NCBI GenBank assembly: GCA_045125095.1
Contig: JBGVMW010000139.1
Location: 1-32,069, forward strand
Reading direction: 5' to 3'
Source of the DNA: JBGVMW01 sp045125095
Lineage (GTDB): Bacteria > Bacillota > Clostridia > Lachnospirales > Lachnospiraceae
Length of the DNA: 32,069 nucleotides
Of this stretch, positions 6,788 through 13,549 are shown one piece after another (position 1 is the stretch's first letter; each line of letters starts with the position of its first letter). The notes under the pieces were generated by a model. It saw only the letters and a program-made list of their open reading frames with translations. It was not told the DNA's origin and searched no databases. The translations under genes and the position numbers were made by a program.

Positions 6788-6836
6788 TATACTCACAGGG
6801 GGACGACACCTGATATTGATTTTGGAGGCAAATAAA

Positions 6837-6974
6837 ATGAGCGTTGAAAGAAAGAACGAAATTGAAGCATTCGCAAAGGAATATGGACTGTCTTTTGCAT
6901 CCGCAAAGAGAATGCTTGAAGAAATCGAAGCTGAATATGATGCTAACGAAGCGATGAAAGAAGTGTGGTATTGA
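6837..6974 (+). CDS. Small 45-aa helical protein, unknown
   Basis: A 45-aa protein with a strong GGAGG 7 nt before the ATG at 6837. It reads MSVERKNEIEAFAKEYGLSF..., with a short segment (EYGLSFASAKRMLEEIEAEY) that resembles a small helix-turn-helix or UBA-like fold. The family is not recognised. First gene downstream of P3, so expressed early and probably strongly. Its stop overlaps the next start by one base (TGATG). Confidence 0.7.
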   Translation: MSVERKNEIEAFAKEYGLSFASAKRMLEEIEAEYDANEAMKEVWY

Positions 6975-7165
6975 TGGTTGAAATTAAAGTTGGTTCAACT
7001 ATTATTGGAAATGTAAATGGTTCAGTTTTTGAGGTTGTTAAAATCGAGAAAAACCACAAGGGAACGTATTTGGCAATTCTCAAAGATTGCAAAACCGAAA
7101 AAGTTTTTCAATATGGTTTGGAGGCATTGAATCGGTGCGACATAACGATAATGCCTTGGAAGTGA
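6974..7165 (+). CDS. Small protein with beta-rich KOW/Tudor-like pattern, unknown
   Basis: A 63-aa protein, predicted mostly beta strand (VGSTIIGNVNGSVFEVVKIE...TYLAILKDCKTEKVFQYGLEAL). The pattern of short strands and turns resembles small SH3-like barrels often annotated only as phage hypothetical proteins. The ATG at 6974 overlaps the preceding stop; a GTG at 6965 is possible but less well spaced. Function not known. Confidence 0.7.
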   Translation: MVEIKVGSTIIGNVNGSVFEVVKIEKNHKGTYLAILKDCKTEKVFQYGLEALNRCDITIMPWK

Positions 7166-7173
7166 GGTAAAAA

Positions 7174-7440
7174 GTGGAAGCATATAACGCAGTAGCTAAT
7201 TATATTAAACGGATTTGGGAAACAAAATATGTATGTGATGTTGTTTGTTTAATTGGAACATCTTTCGATGGAGTAAATTATTGTAAAACAGTTGAAGTTG
7301 CTTTCCCGGATGAAAATTTGATAGATGTGGTTTTTCGAAATGATTGGTACGAAGGACAGCCGTATGTAAAGATTTTTGGAATAAAGTGCGTTGACGAAAT
7401 TGATTTTACAATGGGTGAAGGCATTTTGTTAAGCGAATAA
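7174..7440 (+). CDS. Hypothetical protein, 88 aa
   Basis: An 88-aa protein with a GTG start at 7174 and GAGGT 5-9 nt upstream. It starts with a helix (YNAVANYIKRIWETKY) followed by alternating strands (VCDVVCLIGTSF ... KTVEVAFP ... DVVFRNDWYEG ... YVKIFGIKCVDEIDF). No family recognised. It is followed by a 70-nt gap without a gene, in which only the ribosome site for the next gene is evident. Confidence 0.7.
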   Translation: MEAYNAVANYIKRIWETKYVCDVVCLIGTSFDGVNYCKTVEVAFPDENLIDVVFRNDWYEGQPYVKIFGIKCVDEIDFTMGEGILLSE

Positions 7441-7510
7441 TGGCAACTAATAACCGACCGTAAAATAAAGCTGTTGTAAAAAAATGATATTATAAAGGAG
7501 ATGTATAAAA

Positions 7511-7684
7511 ATGTTTTGGATTCAAATGTCAATCGCAACAATCGCATTGGTGCTGATTCTGTTCGGAATATGGCACGAAGAAAAGCTGATAGCTTTTGAG
7601 GATAGGCTGTGGGATTACATCGCAGACCGAATCGGATATTGCTTGGCAAAAATTGTTATTGCTTTTAGGAGGTTGACAAAATGA
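7511..7684 (+). CDS. Small single-pass membrane protein
   Basis: A 57-aa protein. Residues 2-21 are a hydrophobic helix (FWIQMSIATIALVLILFGIW), followed by a charged amphipathic tail. AAAGGAG (7494-7500) is 10 nt before the ATG. It ends in an ATGA overlap with the following gene. Early-expressed small membrane proteins in phages often act on host membranes or in superinfection exclusion, but nothing specific is visible. Confidence 0.7.
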   Translation: MFWIQMSIATIALVLILFGIWHEEKLIAFEDRLWDYIADRIGYCLAKIVIAFRRLTK

Positions 7685-8121
7685 GACTTTGGCACTACGC
7701 TCTTATCCCTTATCTACCTGAACTTCAGTTTAAAGGACAGCTCCGTGAGGTTGTTTCGATAATGCGAGATTATAGGGACAAAGGAATAACAAACCATCTG
7801 CTTATCAATAAGGTTATGGAATACGAAAAGGCGGAGCTTGTGAGATATTACCTAATCTATGAAGCAGAATATCACAAACGATATGGAAAGTGGATTGACC
7901 AAAAACTTTGGACAGAGTTTAATGCATTTGCACAAGAAGAACCTGAAAAGAAAAAGTATTTCTCTGATGGTTGGCACAACAAAGAATATCTGCGTATGAA
8001 TTTAGCGAATTTAGCAGAAAAGCACTTTTTCGGTGTAGGTAAAAGCCGTATATCCGATGAAGAATGGGAAAGGCTTTGCGAGGGATATAAGCAGATTACA
8101 GGAGAGGAATACCAAATATAA
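7681..8121 (+). CDS. Pyrimidine-dimer DNA glycosylase-like protein (TIGR02328-type)
   Basis: A 146-aa protein. It starts MRLWHYALIPYLPELQFKGQ and contains KGITNHLLINKVMEY and FSDGWHNKEYLRMNLANLAEKHFFGVGKSRI, all features I associate with the family annotated as pyrimidine-dimer DNA glycosylase (distant from T4 endonuclease V). It would cut the glycosidic bond at UV photoproducts. Activity is not established for most members, so the assignment is to family, not biochemistry. AGGAGG (7667-7672) precedes the ATG. It sits in an operon with other nucleic-acid modifying genes. Confidence 0.75.
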   Translation: MRLWHYALIPYLPELQFKGQLREVVSIMRDYRDKGITNHLLINKVMEYEKAELVRYYLIYEAEYHKRYGKWIDQKLWTEFNAFAQEEPEKKKYFSDGWHNKEYLRMNLANLAEKHFFGVGKSRISDEEWERLCEGYKQITGEEYQI

Positions 8122-8330
8122 TGGAACGCTCAAAATATTTGGAATTTTGCCGTAAAAATGCAGTTTGTCCGAATAGCGTTAAAGTTATGGCAAACGGAAT
8201 AAAACTTGCACCGAAAGCGTATTTGTTGGGATTTAATAACAAAGGTGAAGCGGTGCACACAGCAATATTAAAAGACTTAAAAGCGGATAGTGAAATATGG
8301 TGTCCGCTTGATGATGTAGAGGAGATGTGA
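8121..8330 (+). CDS. Hypothetical protein, 69 aa
   Basis: A 69-aa protein starting MERSKYLEFCRKNAVCPNSV. Its start overlaps the previous stop (TAATG). The segment VKVMANGIKLAPKAYLLGFNNKGEAVHTAILKDLKADSEIWCPLDDVE looks like a small beta-barrel domain; similar short proteins appear among phage accessory genes. Not recognised. Its 3' end carries the GAGGAG used by the methyltransferase gene. Confidence 0.7.
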   Translation: MERSKYLEFCRKNAVCPNSVKVMANGIKLAPKAYLLGFNNKGEAVHTAILKDLKADSEIWCPLDDVEEM

Positions 8331-8335
8331 AAACA

Positions 8336-9172
8336 ATGAAAACCAAAACTGTGAAAATGGAACTATACCACGATAATTTTCAAAATTATAAAAGATATAA
8401 CATACCGAAAGCACAGCTTGTTATAGCCGATATACCGTATAACCTCGGTGCAAATGCTTATGCTTCGAATCCGTCTTGGTATAACGGGGGAGATAACAGC
8501 AATGGCGAAAGCAAACTCGCCGCAAAGTCGTTTTTTAATTGTGACGGTCAATTTAAAATTGCAGAGTATTTTCACTTCTGCAATAGACTTTTAAAGAAAG
8601 AACCGAAAGAAAAAGGCAAAGCACCTGCAATGATTGTTTTTTGTGCTTTTGAGCAAATGCAAACAGTTATTGAGTATGGCAAGAAATATGGATTTGAACA
8701 CAGTTATCCACTTGTGTTTATAAAAAACTATTCTGCACAGGTATTAAAGGCGAATATGAAGATTGTCGGTGCAACCGAATATGCGGTTGTATTGTACCGT
8801 GACAAGCTTCCTAAATTTAACAATGGCAGACAAATAGACCCCGAAACAGGCAAACCAATAAGAGGAACGGGAAGAATGATTTTTAATTGGTTTGAGTGGA
8901 AAAGGGATAACTCAAAAGAATATCCGAAAATTCACCCAACACAGAAACCCGTTAGTCTATTAAAACAGTTGATTGAAATTTTTACCGATGAGGGAGATGT
9001 TGTTATTGACCCTTGTGCAGGTAGCGGAACAACACTTCGTGCGGCTTATGAAGTTGGTCGAAATAGCTATGGATTTGAGATTTACCGAAAATTTTACACA
9101 GAAGCGAAAGAAAAAATGCTTGTTATTCCCGAAAAGGCTCAAATTCAAATCGAAGATATAGAGGGTGATTGA
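8336..9172 (+). CDS. Beta-class DNA (adenine or N4-cytosine) methyltransferase
   Basis: A 278-aa amino-methyltransferase. Motif IV is DIPYNLG (32-38, the DPPY-type catalytic motif with I in place of the first P). HPTQKPVSLLKQLI is motif X, and DPCAGSGTT (225-233) is motif I, the AdoMet site. Catalytic motif before AdoMet motif is the beta-class order. No restriction partner is adjacent, so it is a solitary methyltransferase, likely protecting phage DNA or marking it. The target base and site cannot be read from the sequence. ATG 8336 is chosen over GTG 8327, which would be only 2 nt from the GAGGAG. Confidence 0.85.
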   Translation: MKTKTVKMELYHDNFQNYKRYNIPKAQLVIADIPYNLGANAYASNPSWYNGGDNSNGESKLAAKSFFNCDGQFKIAEYFHFCNRLLKKEPKEKGKAPAMIVFCAFEQMQTVIEYGKKYGFEHSYPLVFIKNYSAQVLKANMKIVGATEYAVVLYRDKLPKFNNGRQIDPETGKPIRGTGRMIFNWFEWKRDNSKEYPKIHPTQKPVSLLKQLIEIFTDEGDVVIDPCAGSGTTLRAAYEVGRNSYGFEIYRKFYTEAKEKMLVIPEKAQIQIEDIEGD

Positions 9173-9349
9173 ATGAAAGCAAGAATACCTACAACCAAAG
9201 CAGAAAAGCAAGAATTTAACGATTACATTAAACGCAACTTCAACCTGTATGCAGAACGCATTTTTATGTGTTGGGCTATGGCTATGAATGATGCAGGCGA
9301 TGATACCGACAAAATAAGCGAAACAGCGAAAAGGCTTACAAGCTTATGA
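9173..9349 (+). CDS. Small helical protein, 58 aa
   Basis: A 58-aa protein, all helical by eye: MKARIPTTKAEKQEFNDYIK, then RNFNLYAERIFMCWAMAMND. Starts immediately after the methyltransferase stop and ends in an ATGA overlap with the next gene. Not recognised by name, though short proteins with this look are frequent in Clostridia phages. Function unknown. Confidence 0.65.
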   Translation: MKARIPTTKAEKQEFNDYIKRNFNLYAERIFMCWAMAMNDAGDDTDKISETAKRLTSL

Positions 9350-9552
9350 CCGAGATTGCCGAAAGGCGTATCAGTTGGAAAGATATGCACGATGTTATAA
9401 AAGACGAAATCGGCATTGAATTTGTGTTTAACAATATCAAGTTCAACCCTGTTGACTCAAAGCGTGTGCTTGATATTATTGAGCGGTACAATGACGGCTA
9501 TTGCACGGCAAATGCGTGCATTGAGGAAATTGAAAGAGAGGTAAAGCAATGA
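9346..9552 (+). CDS. Hypothetical protein, 68 aa
   Basis: A 68-aa protein (MTEIAERRISWKDMHDVIKD...). Helical with one short strand; the segment KRVLDIIERYNDGYCTANACIEEIEREV is amphipathic. It is translationally coupled on both sides by ATGA overlaps with its neighbours. No recognised family. Confidence 0.65.
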   Translation: MTEIAERRISWKDMHDVIKDEIGIEFVFNNIKFNPVDSKRVLDIIERYNDGYCTANACIEEIEREVKQ

Positions 9553-9884
9553 CAGATAACAATAATTTATATTTCATAGAAAATTCGGGGTGTGATGCAA
9601 CAACCTATGGAGTAGCAAGAATATCTGACACAGATTTTCCGAAGTTTAAAACAATCATTGAAAATCTCAACAAAAATTCATATTACGGTTGTATGCCTGT
9701 TATATCAGTTTACAAGATTAATATGAGCGATTTAAAAGAGATTAAATACAGAGCCGATGCGGAATGTTGGGATAATGATTATGTTGACGAAACATATGTG
9801 TTTCACCTTGACGGCAAAACTTATACTTTCGCAGAAGAATATTTCTCTTATTACTCAGATTTGGAGAGTGTTATAAAATGCTGA
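9549..9884 (+). CDS. Hypothetical acidic protein, 111 aa
   Basis: A 111-aa acidic protein of unknown family, rich in Tyr and Asp (ends YTFAEEYFSYYSDLESVIKC). Mixed strands and helices, no membrane segment. ATGA overlap with the preceding gene and a 7-nt overlap with the following one. A small acidic protein like this could be a DNA mimic or inhibitor, but no motif supports that. Confidence 0.65.
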   Translation: MTDNNNLYFIENSGCDATTYGVARISDTDFPKFKTIIENLNKNSYYGCMPVISVYKINMSDLKEIKYRADAECWDNDYVDETYVFHLDGKTYTFAEEYFSYYSDLESVIKC

Positions 9885-10294
9885 CAGATAACGAGATTAA
9901 AAAGGCTTTGGAGTGTTGCTCGGATTATGGTCTATTAAAGTGTCTAAAATGCCCTAAACGAGGAACGAGCAAAGTTTGTATGTATGATTTAAGCAAAGAA
10001 GCCCTTGACCTCATCAACCGACAACAGGCAGAGATTGAGAGGTTGAGAGAAGAAAATCTAAAACAAAAAGCAATACTTGAAGAATTTGAACAAATTACAT
10101 ATCCATTACCTTTTGAAACACATTTTGATAACGCTATAAAAAGAGCAAAAACCGAAGCAATCAAAGAGTTTGCGGAGAGGTTGAAAGAAAAAGCGTGGAT
10201 TTATCAGCATAGCGAAGAAGTCACTATAAACAGACTAATTGCCACAAATGATATCGACAACCTTGTAAAAGAAATGGTGGGTGATGCGGAGTGA
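9878..10294 (+). CDS. Coiled-coil protein with Cys-rich N-terminus
   Basis: A 138-aa protein. The N-terminal part has cysteines in CCSDYGLLKCLKCPKRGTSKVC that could bind zinc. A coiled coil follows (LINRQQAEIERLREENLKQK...). The C-terminal segment TEAIKEFAERLKEKAW is a recurring motif of small phage and prophage proteins from gut Firmicutes. Function unknown. ATG 9878 lies inside the previous gene's end, in a GAGAG context. Confidence 0.7.
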   Translation: MLTDNEIKKALECCSDYGLLKCLKCPKRGTSKVCMYDLSKEALDLINRQQAEIERLREENLKQKAILEEFEQITYPLPFETHFDNAIKRAKTEAIKEFAERLKEKAWIYQHSEEVTINRLIATNDIDNLVKEMVGDAE

Positions 10295-10794
10295 AAGCAG
10301 TAATGTTCAGCATTAACAGACCTCACACCGATAATATTAAAATCGGTGCCAAAAGAAGCGAACTGAGAACAAGACCGCCGAAAGTTAATGAACCTTATTT
10401 GGGATACATATACGAAACCTTAAAGAACGGCGGTTGCGGTAAGGTTATCGGCGAATTCACAGCATATAACGAGAATACATACCGTATGTGCGTGGGAGTT
10501 CCGAAGCATCTTGCTGTAACAGCTTGCCTGTCTTCTGAAGAAATATGGGTCTATTCCAAACAAGGCGAAAAAGACTTGACCGAAATATCAATCTCAGACC
10601 TCATAATCTATGACAAGCCGAAAGAGTTGAGCGAGTTTACAAAAGCAGGAGCATTGGGTTATGACGATTGGTTATATGGCATTTATAACGGTACATCCGA
10701 AAGTACTTATGAAAAATACTTAATGCCATTTAAGGTTACAAAACCGCCGCAGTCTTGGTGCTATGTTGAAAGGAGTGACAACAATGCCGAATGA
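10291..10794 (+). CDS. ASCH-domain (PUA-like) protein
   Basis: A 167-aa protein with the N-terminal pattern of ASCH domains: MKAVMFSINRPHTDNIKIGAKRSELRTRPP, where the GxK-x-x-E/R-x-R segment forms the nucleic-acid binding loop. YLGYIYETLKNGGCGKVIGEF continues the barrel, and PPQSWCYVE is a typical end. ASCH proteins are thought to bind or process RNA or modified nucleotides. GTG start at 10291 after GGTGATG; overlaps the previous gene by 4 nt and the next by 11 nt. Confidence 0.75.
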   Translation: MKAVMFSINRPHTDNIKIGAKRSELRTRPPKVNEPYLGYIYETLKNGGCGKVIGEFTAYNENTYRMCVGVPKHLAVTACLSSEEIWVYSKQGEKDLTEISISDLIIYDKPKELSEFTKAGALGYDDWLYGIYNGTSESTYEKYLMPFKVTKPPQSWCYVERSDNNAE

Positions 10795-10951
10795 ATTGAA
10801 GCCGTGTCCGTGGTGTCGAAACAAGAATGGAAAAACTGATTTGCAGTTTTCTGTTATAGATGATGATTTCGCACAATATGTAAAAACTTCAATGATTAAA
10901 TTCTGCCCGTTCTGTGGCAGAAGCTTGAAAGAAGGTGCTGACAATGGCTGA
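10784..10951 (+). CDS. Lar-like zinc-ribbon protein
   Basis: A 55-aa protein with two CxxC pairs, LKPCPWCRNKNGK and IKFCPFCGRSL, the pattern of the Lar restriction-alleviation family and related zinc ribbons. Lar proteins modulate host type I restriction, but most family members are uncharacterised, so only the fold is claimed. ATG 10784 follows AAGGAG. The 3' end is part of a 27-bp direct repeat shared with the end of the next gene. Confidence 0.75.
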   Translation: MPNELKPCPWCRNKNGKTDLQFSVIDDDFAQYVKTSMIKFCPFCGRSLKEGADNG

Positions 10952-11266
10952 ATTGATAATAAGAATCAAGAATAGTGATTTTTCTAATTTTGCAGGATAT
11001 TATCACACGGATAGCAGTTACACAAAGCACAATGAAATTTTGAACGAATATATAAAGCTTTACAAAACAAACGCTGATATTAAATATCTGCAAATTGAAT
11101 GTGACAGACATTTTCCAATAGACACAATAGCATATATTTGTAATCAAATTGATGAAAGATATTTTATAAAAACCGATTTTGCGGATAATTCAGAAGAAAA
11201 TAAATATTGGTTATGTTTTTTCAAAGAGAAGAAATTACCGAAAGAAGGTGCTGACAATGGCTGAAT
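10927..11266 (+). repeat. 27-bp perfect direct repeats bounding a 313-bp cassette
   Basis: An identical 27-bp sequence occurs at 10927-10953 and 11240-11266. It covers a gene end coding EGADNG-stop, a ribosome site (AAGGTG), and the next start coding MAE. The enclosed gene (10944-11264) can therefore be lost or gained by one crossover while both flanking genes keep intact start and stop signals. Confidence 0.95.
10944..11264 (+). CDS. Hypothetical protein, 106 aa, inside direct repeats
   Basis: A 106-aa protein beginning MAELIIRIKNSDFSNFAGYY and ending KKLPKEGADNG. Its first three and last six residues are encoded in the flanking 27-bp repeats, so its start matches the next gene's start and its end matches the previous gene's end. 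The body is AT-rich, with no motif recognised (Tyr- and Ile-rich, mixed alpha/beta). It looks like a cassette inserted by recombination in a chain of small accessory genes. Confidence 0.7.
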   Translation: MAELIIRIKNSDFSNFAGYYHTDSSYTKHNEILNEYIKLYKTNADIKYLQIECDRHFPIDTIAYICNQIDERYFIKTDFADNSEENKYWLCFFKEKKLPKEGADNG

Positions 11267-11583
11267 ACATAGAGCGTGAAAAGTTTAGAAACATTCTTGA
11301 GGCTAAAGCAGAAATGGCATTCGGAACACCGAAACAGGTTTTCTATAACACGATAGCTATGCTCGACTTGATACCTGCCGCCGATGTGGTTGAGGTAAGG
11401 CACAGTAAGTGGATAAAAGGAAGAAAAGAAAAGCTGTACTATAATGATGATATGAGCGGTTTTTATGATTTTCCTGTGACTTGTTCCGTTTGTAAATTTG
11501 ATATAACCGATGAGGGATTTTATGAAACGGACTACTGCCCGAACTGCGGTGCGAAAATGGATGGTGAAAGGAGGGGTGATTGA
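11257..11583 (+). CDS. Phage zinc-ribbon protein (MAEYIERE type)
   Basis: A 108-aa protein of a type common in Clostridia phages: MAEYIEREKFRNILEAKAEM, PAADVVEVRHSKWIKGR, then a zinc ribbon with CSVCKFDI and YCPNCGAKMDGE. The two CxxC pairs should bind one zinc ion. Role unknown; perhaps nucleic-acid or protein binding. The ATG at 11257 lies in the 27-bp repeat and is followed within the operon by another Cys-rich gene. Confidence 0.75.
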   Translation: MAEYIEREKFRNILEAKAEMAFGTPKQVFYNTIAMLDLIPAADVVEVRHSKWIKGRKEKLYYNDDMSGFYDFPVTCSVCKFDITDEGFYETDYCPNCGAKMDGERRGD

Positions 11584-11853
11584 ATGACTTGTTATGATTG
11601 CATTCACTTTGACAATTGTTTAGATAATGAGAAAACACGATATTATGGAACAAACATTGCTTGCGATAATGTCGAAGAACGCTGCAAGTTTTTCAAAAAC
11701 AAATCTAACTTTATTGAAATTATTAAATGTAAGGATTGCAAACACGCAACAGAAGATATTATGATTGAGGGTGTTTGTTATTGCCATAAGATACAGCAAG
11801 GAATGTTTCTTGATGGATTTTGCAGTTATGGTGAAAGGAGAAATACAAAATGA
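11584..11853 (+). CDS. Cys-rich zinc-binding-like protein
   Basis: An 89-aa protein with ten cysteines in three clusters: MTCYDCIHFDNC, CDNVEERCKFF and IIKCKDCKHATED...VCYCHK...GFCSYGER. Two zinc sites are likely. The family is common near MAEYIERE-type proteins in gut phages. GGAGGGGTG precedes its start, and it overlaps the following gene by 4 nt. Function unknown. Confidence 0.7.
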   Translation: MTCYDCIHFDNCLDNEKTRYYGTNIACDNVEERCKFFKNKSNFIEIIKCKDCKHATEDIMIEGVCYCHKIQQGMFLDGFCSYGERRNTK

Positions 11854-12338
11854 TACAAGATAGCGGAACACGCAGAGAATTTGAGACGGGTGCAGTTCGT
11901 GACATTCAAGAGGGCAAAGGCAGATGTGACCTTTTACCGCTTGATATGATTGCGGAAATGTACAAAGATTTTGACGACAGCAACACAGCAACTGTATTTT
12001 CGTACCTTGCAGAATTCCAAAAGACGGGTAATGCAGGATTTCTTACCGACTTGTTATGGCATTGTAAAGGCATTTTCCCCGATTTATCAACAATGTTCAT
12101 AGAGCTTTCAAAGCATTTTGAAGAAGGTGCGACAAAGTACGGCGAAAGAAATTGGCAAAAGGGAATACCGACACATTGTTATGTTAATTCGGCAATTCGT
12201 CACTATCTGAAATGGTTAAGGAATGACGGAGATGAAAGACACGACCGAGCATTTATATGGAATGTCCTCTGTTGCGCGTGGACAGTTAAAAACAAGCCCG
12301 AAATGAACGATTACCCTTTAGGTGATAAAGATGTTTAA
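11850..12338 (+). CDS. dATP/dGTP diphosphohydrolase-like protein (PF18909 type)
   Basis: A 162-aa protein. It opens DSGTRREFETGAVRDIQEGKGRCDLLPLDMI and later has LSKHFEEGATKYGERNWQKG and AIRHYLKWLRNDGDERHDRAFIWNVLCCAW. These match my memory of the MazG-related dATP/dGTP diphosphohydrolase domain (formerly DUF5664), which includes MazZ of 2-aminoadenine phages. The E, H and D residues in the last two segments would bind Mg2+. No PurZ or DatZ gene is in this window, so base-Z synthesis is not supported. A role in balancing the nucleotide pool is more likely. Confidence 0.75.
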   Translation: MIQDSGTRREFETGAVRDIQEGKGRCDLLPLDMIAEMYKDFDDSNTATVFSYLAEFQKTGNAGFLTDLLWHCKGIFPDLSTMFIELSKHFEEGATKYGERNWQKGIPTHCYVNSAIRHYLKWLRNDGDERHDRAFIWNVLCCAWTVKNKPEMNDYPLGDKDV

Positions 12339-12918
12339 GAGTAAGACAATATGCGTTTTATCGGTAATTTTGGCGATATTTTCAATCGTTATGATTTCAA
12401 GCGTAAGTGCAAAAGAAGAAAACCCCGAAAAGATACAACAAACCACAACATCAGAAACAACAACGCAAATGAATGTTGAAGTGCAGACCATTTACAACAT
12501 ACCGCTTTCGGATGAATTGCAGATATACACGCAGGAAATCTGCAAGGAATACAAAGTGCCGTTTGATTTGGTGATTGGTGTTATGTTTGCTGAAAGCACA
12601 TTTGACCCAAACGCAAAGAATGGCGATTGTTACGGTTTGATGCAGGTCAATGCTATAAACACTGAAGAGTTAAAAAGCATTGGTGTGTACGATTTGACGG
12701 ATGCAAAGCAGAATATTAAAGGCGGTATTTATCTATTGAGTAAGGCTTTGACTAAATTTGACCTTTCGGGAGCTTTAATTGCTTATAATTGTGGTGAAAG
12801 TAGGGCGAGGGAAAAGCTGAACAACGGCACAACCTCAACCGATTACACACGAAAAGTGTTAAGGTATGCCGCACAGCTTGAAGTGAAAGAGCGTATATAT
12901 ACCGTGATTGACACATAA
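12331..12918 (+). CDS. Secreted or membrane-anchored lytic transglycosylase
   Basis: A 195-aa protein. Residues 5-27 form a signal peptide or anchor (ICVLSVILAIFSIVMISSVS, then AKEE), residues 30-50 are a Thr/Glu/Gln-rich linker, and 60-175 is a family-1 SLT domain. Catalytic Glu is E88 in MFAESTFDP, with GLMQVN (102-107) and AYNCG (151-155). It would cleave peptidoglycan glycan strands outside the membrane. It sits at the end of the early operon, away from both the tail and the lysis genes, which is unusual. ATG 12331 is preferred; a GTG at 12322 would place AGGTGA within the gene. The promoter at 12908 begins before its stop. Confidence 0.85.
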   Translation: MFKSKTICVLSVILAIFSIVMISSVSAKEENPEKIQQTTTSETTTQMNVEVQTIYNIPLSDELQIYTQEICKEYKVPFDLVIGVMFAESTFDPNAKNGDCYGLMQVNAINTEELKSIGVYDLTDAKQNIKGGIYLLSKALTKFDLSGALIAYNCGESRAREKLNNGTTSTDYTRKVLRYAAQLEVKERIYTVIDT

Positions 12919-12936
12919 AAAATAATGTGTTAAAAT
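12908..12936 (+). promoter_or_regulatory. Sigma-A promoter P4 before tRNA and structural genes
   Basis: TTGACA (12908-12913), 17-nt spacer and TAAAAT (12931-12936) with TGTG just upstream. The -35 overlaps the last codons of the transglycosylase. ACACAT (12911-12916) and ATGTGT (12925-12930) form an inverted repeat across the spacer, a possible operator. Expected to drive the tRNA and perhaps the packaging genes. Bases 12937-12999 that follow hold no gene, only a pyrimidine-rich stretch. Confidence 0.8.
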
Positions 12937-12999
12937 ATCATTACAAGTTCCTTTTTCATTTTCACATCTCCTTACAAAAAAAACATTGTGTTATGCACG

Positions 13000-13041
13000 G
13001 GCGGTTATGTTCTCCGAAAGGTTTATAGACCGCCAATTTTT
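13000..13041 (+). terminator. Probable intrinsic terminator just upstream of the tRNA
   Basis: GGCGGTT (13000-13006) pairs with GACCGCC (13028-13034), with an inner CC-GAAA-GG hairpin, followed by AATTTTT. The T-run is short, so it may be partial or a processing signal for the tRNA 5' end instead. Confidence 0.55.
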
Positions 13042-13043
13042 AT

Positions 13044-13118
13044 AGGGGTGTCGTCAAGCGGTAAGACAACGGATTTTGATTCCGTCATTCGTTGGTTCGA
13101 ATCCAACCATCCCTGCCA
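13044..13118 (+). tRNA. tRNA-Gln (anticodon UUG), CCA encoded
   Basis: A complete cloverleaf. Acceptor AGGGGTG (13044-13050) pairs with CATCCCT (13108-13114), followed by discriminator G and encoded CCA. The D arm holds AAGCGGTAA. Anticodon stem ACGGA/TCCGT encloses loop TTTTGAT, so the anticodon is TTG. T arm GTTGG-TTCGAAT-CCAAC is standard. It reads CAA, common in these genes. It lies 27 nt before the small terminase start. Confidence 0.97.
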
Positions 13119-13144
13119 TTTTGTATGTTTTTGGTGGTGATTTT

Positions 13145-13549
13145 GTGGCAAACGAGCAAAATTTAGTTCCATTTACAAGCGAGCAGAGCCACGAAGAAGC
13201 CGTGAAAAATGGGCGTAAGGGTGGCATAGCAAGTGGAAAGGCAAGAAGAAACAAAAAACTGCTTCGTGATTGCATAGATTATCTGCTTGAAAGAGAAGAT
13301 AAAATGGTTCTTGACACTGAAGGAAATCCTATGAGTGGTGCTGAACAGTTAGCTTATAACCTTTTTGTTAAGGCTTTGGGTGAACCTGATACAGCAAAGG
13401 CGGCAAGGGCTTTTGAGGTTTTAAGAGACACGGCAGGTCAAAAACCCGTTGAAAAGGTTGAAACAAAGCAAACTGTTATTGATATGAGCGGTTTTACAAC
13501 AGAACAACTAAAGGAAATGCTTGACAATGACATTACGGAATGCGATTAA
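13145..13549 (+). CDS. terS: Terminase small subunit
   Basis: A 134-aa protein directly upstream of the large subunit, overlapping it by 23 nt. The N-terminal part EAVKNGRKGGIASGKARRNKKLLRD is a basic region typical of phage small terminases of this type, and the C-terminal half is helical (SGAEQLAYNLFVKALGEPDTAKAARAFEVLRD). It would bind the packaging site and recruit TerL. Start GTG 13145 has GGTGGTG 8 nt upstream; earlier in-frame codons would run into the tRNA, so the longer form is unlikely. Confidence 0.8.
   Translation: MANEQNLVPFTSEQSHEEAVKNGRKGGIASGKARRNKKLLRDCIDYLLEREDKMVLDTEGNPMSGAEQLAYNLFVKALGEPDTAKAARAFEVLRDTAGQKPVEKVETKQTVIDMSGFTTEQLKEMLDNDITECD

Noticed and set aside
11850..12338. 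MazZ-like protein as evidence for 2-aminoadenine (base Z) DNA
   Set aside because: No PurZ or DatZ in the window; the domain is widespread in phages with normal DNA.
12944..12974. Minus-strand nine-codon ORF with a GGAGATG ribosome site (MKKELVMIF)
   Set aside because: Too short, no other minus-strand genes, and it lies in the leader of promoter P4; the pyrimidine-rich stretch explains the apparent ribosome site.
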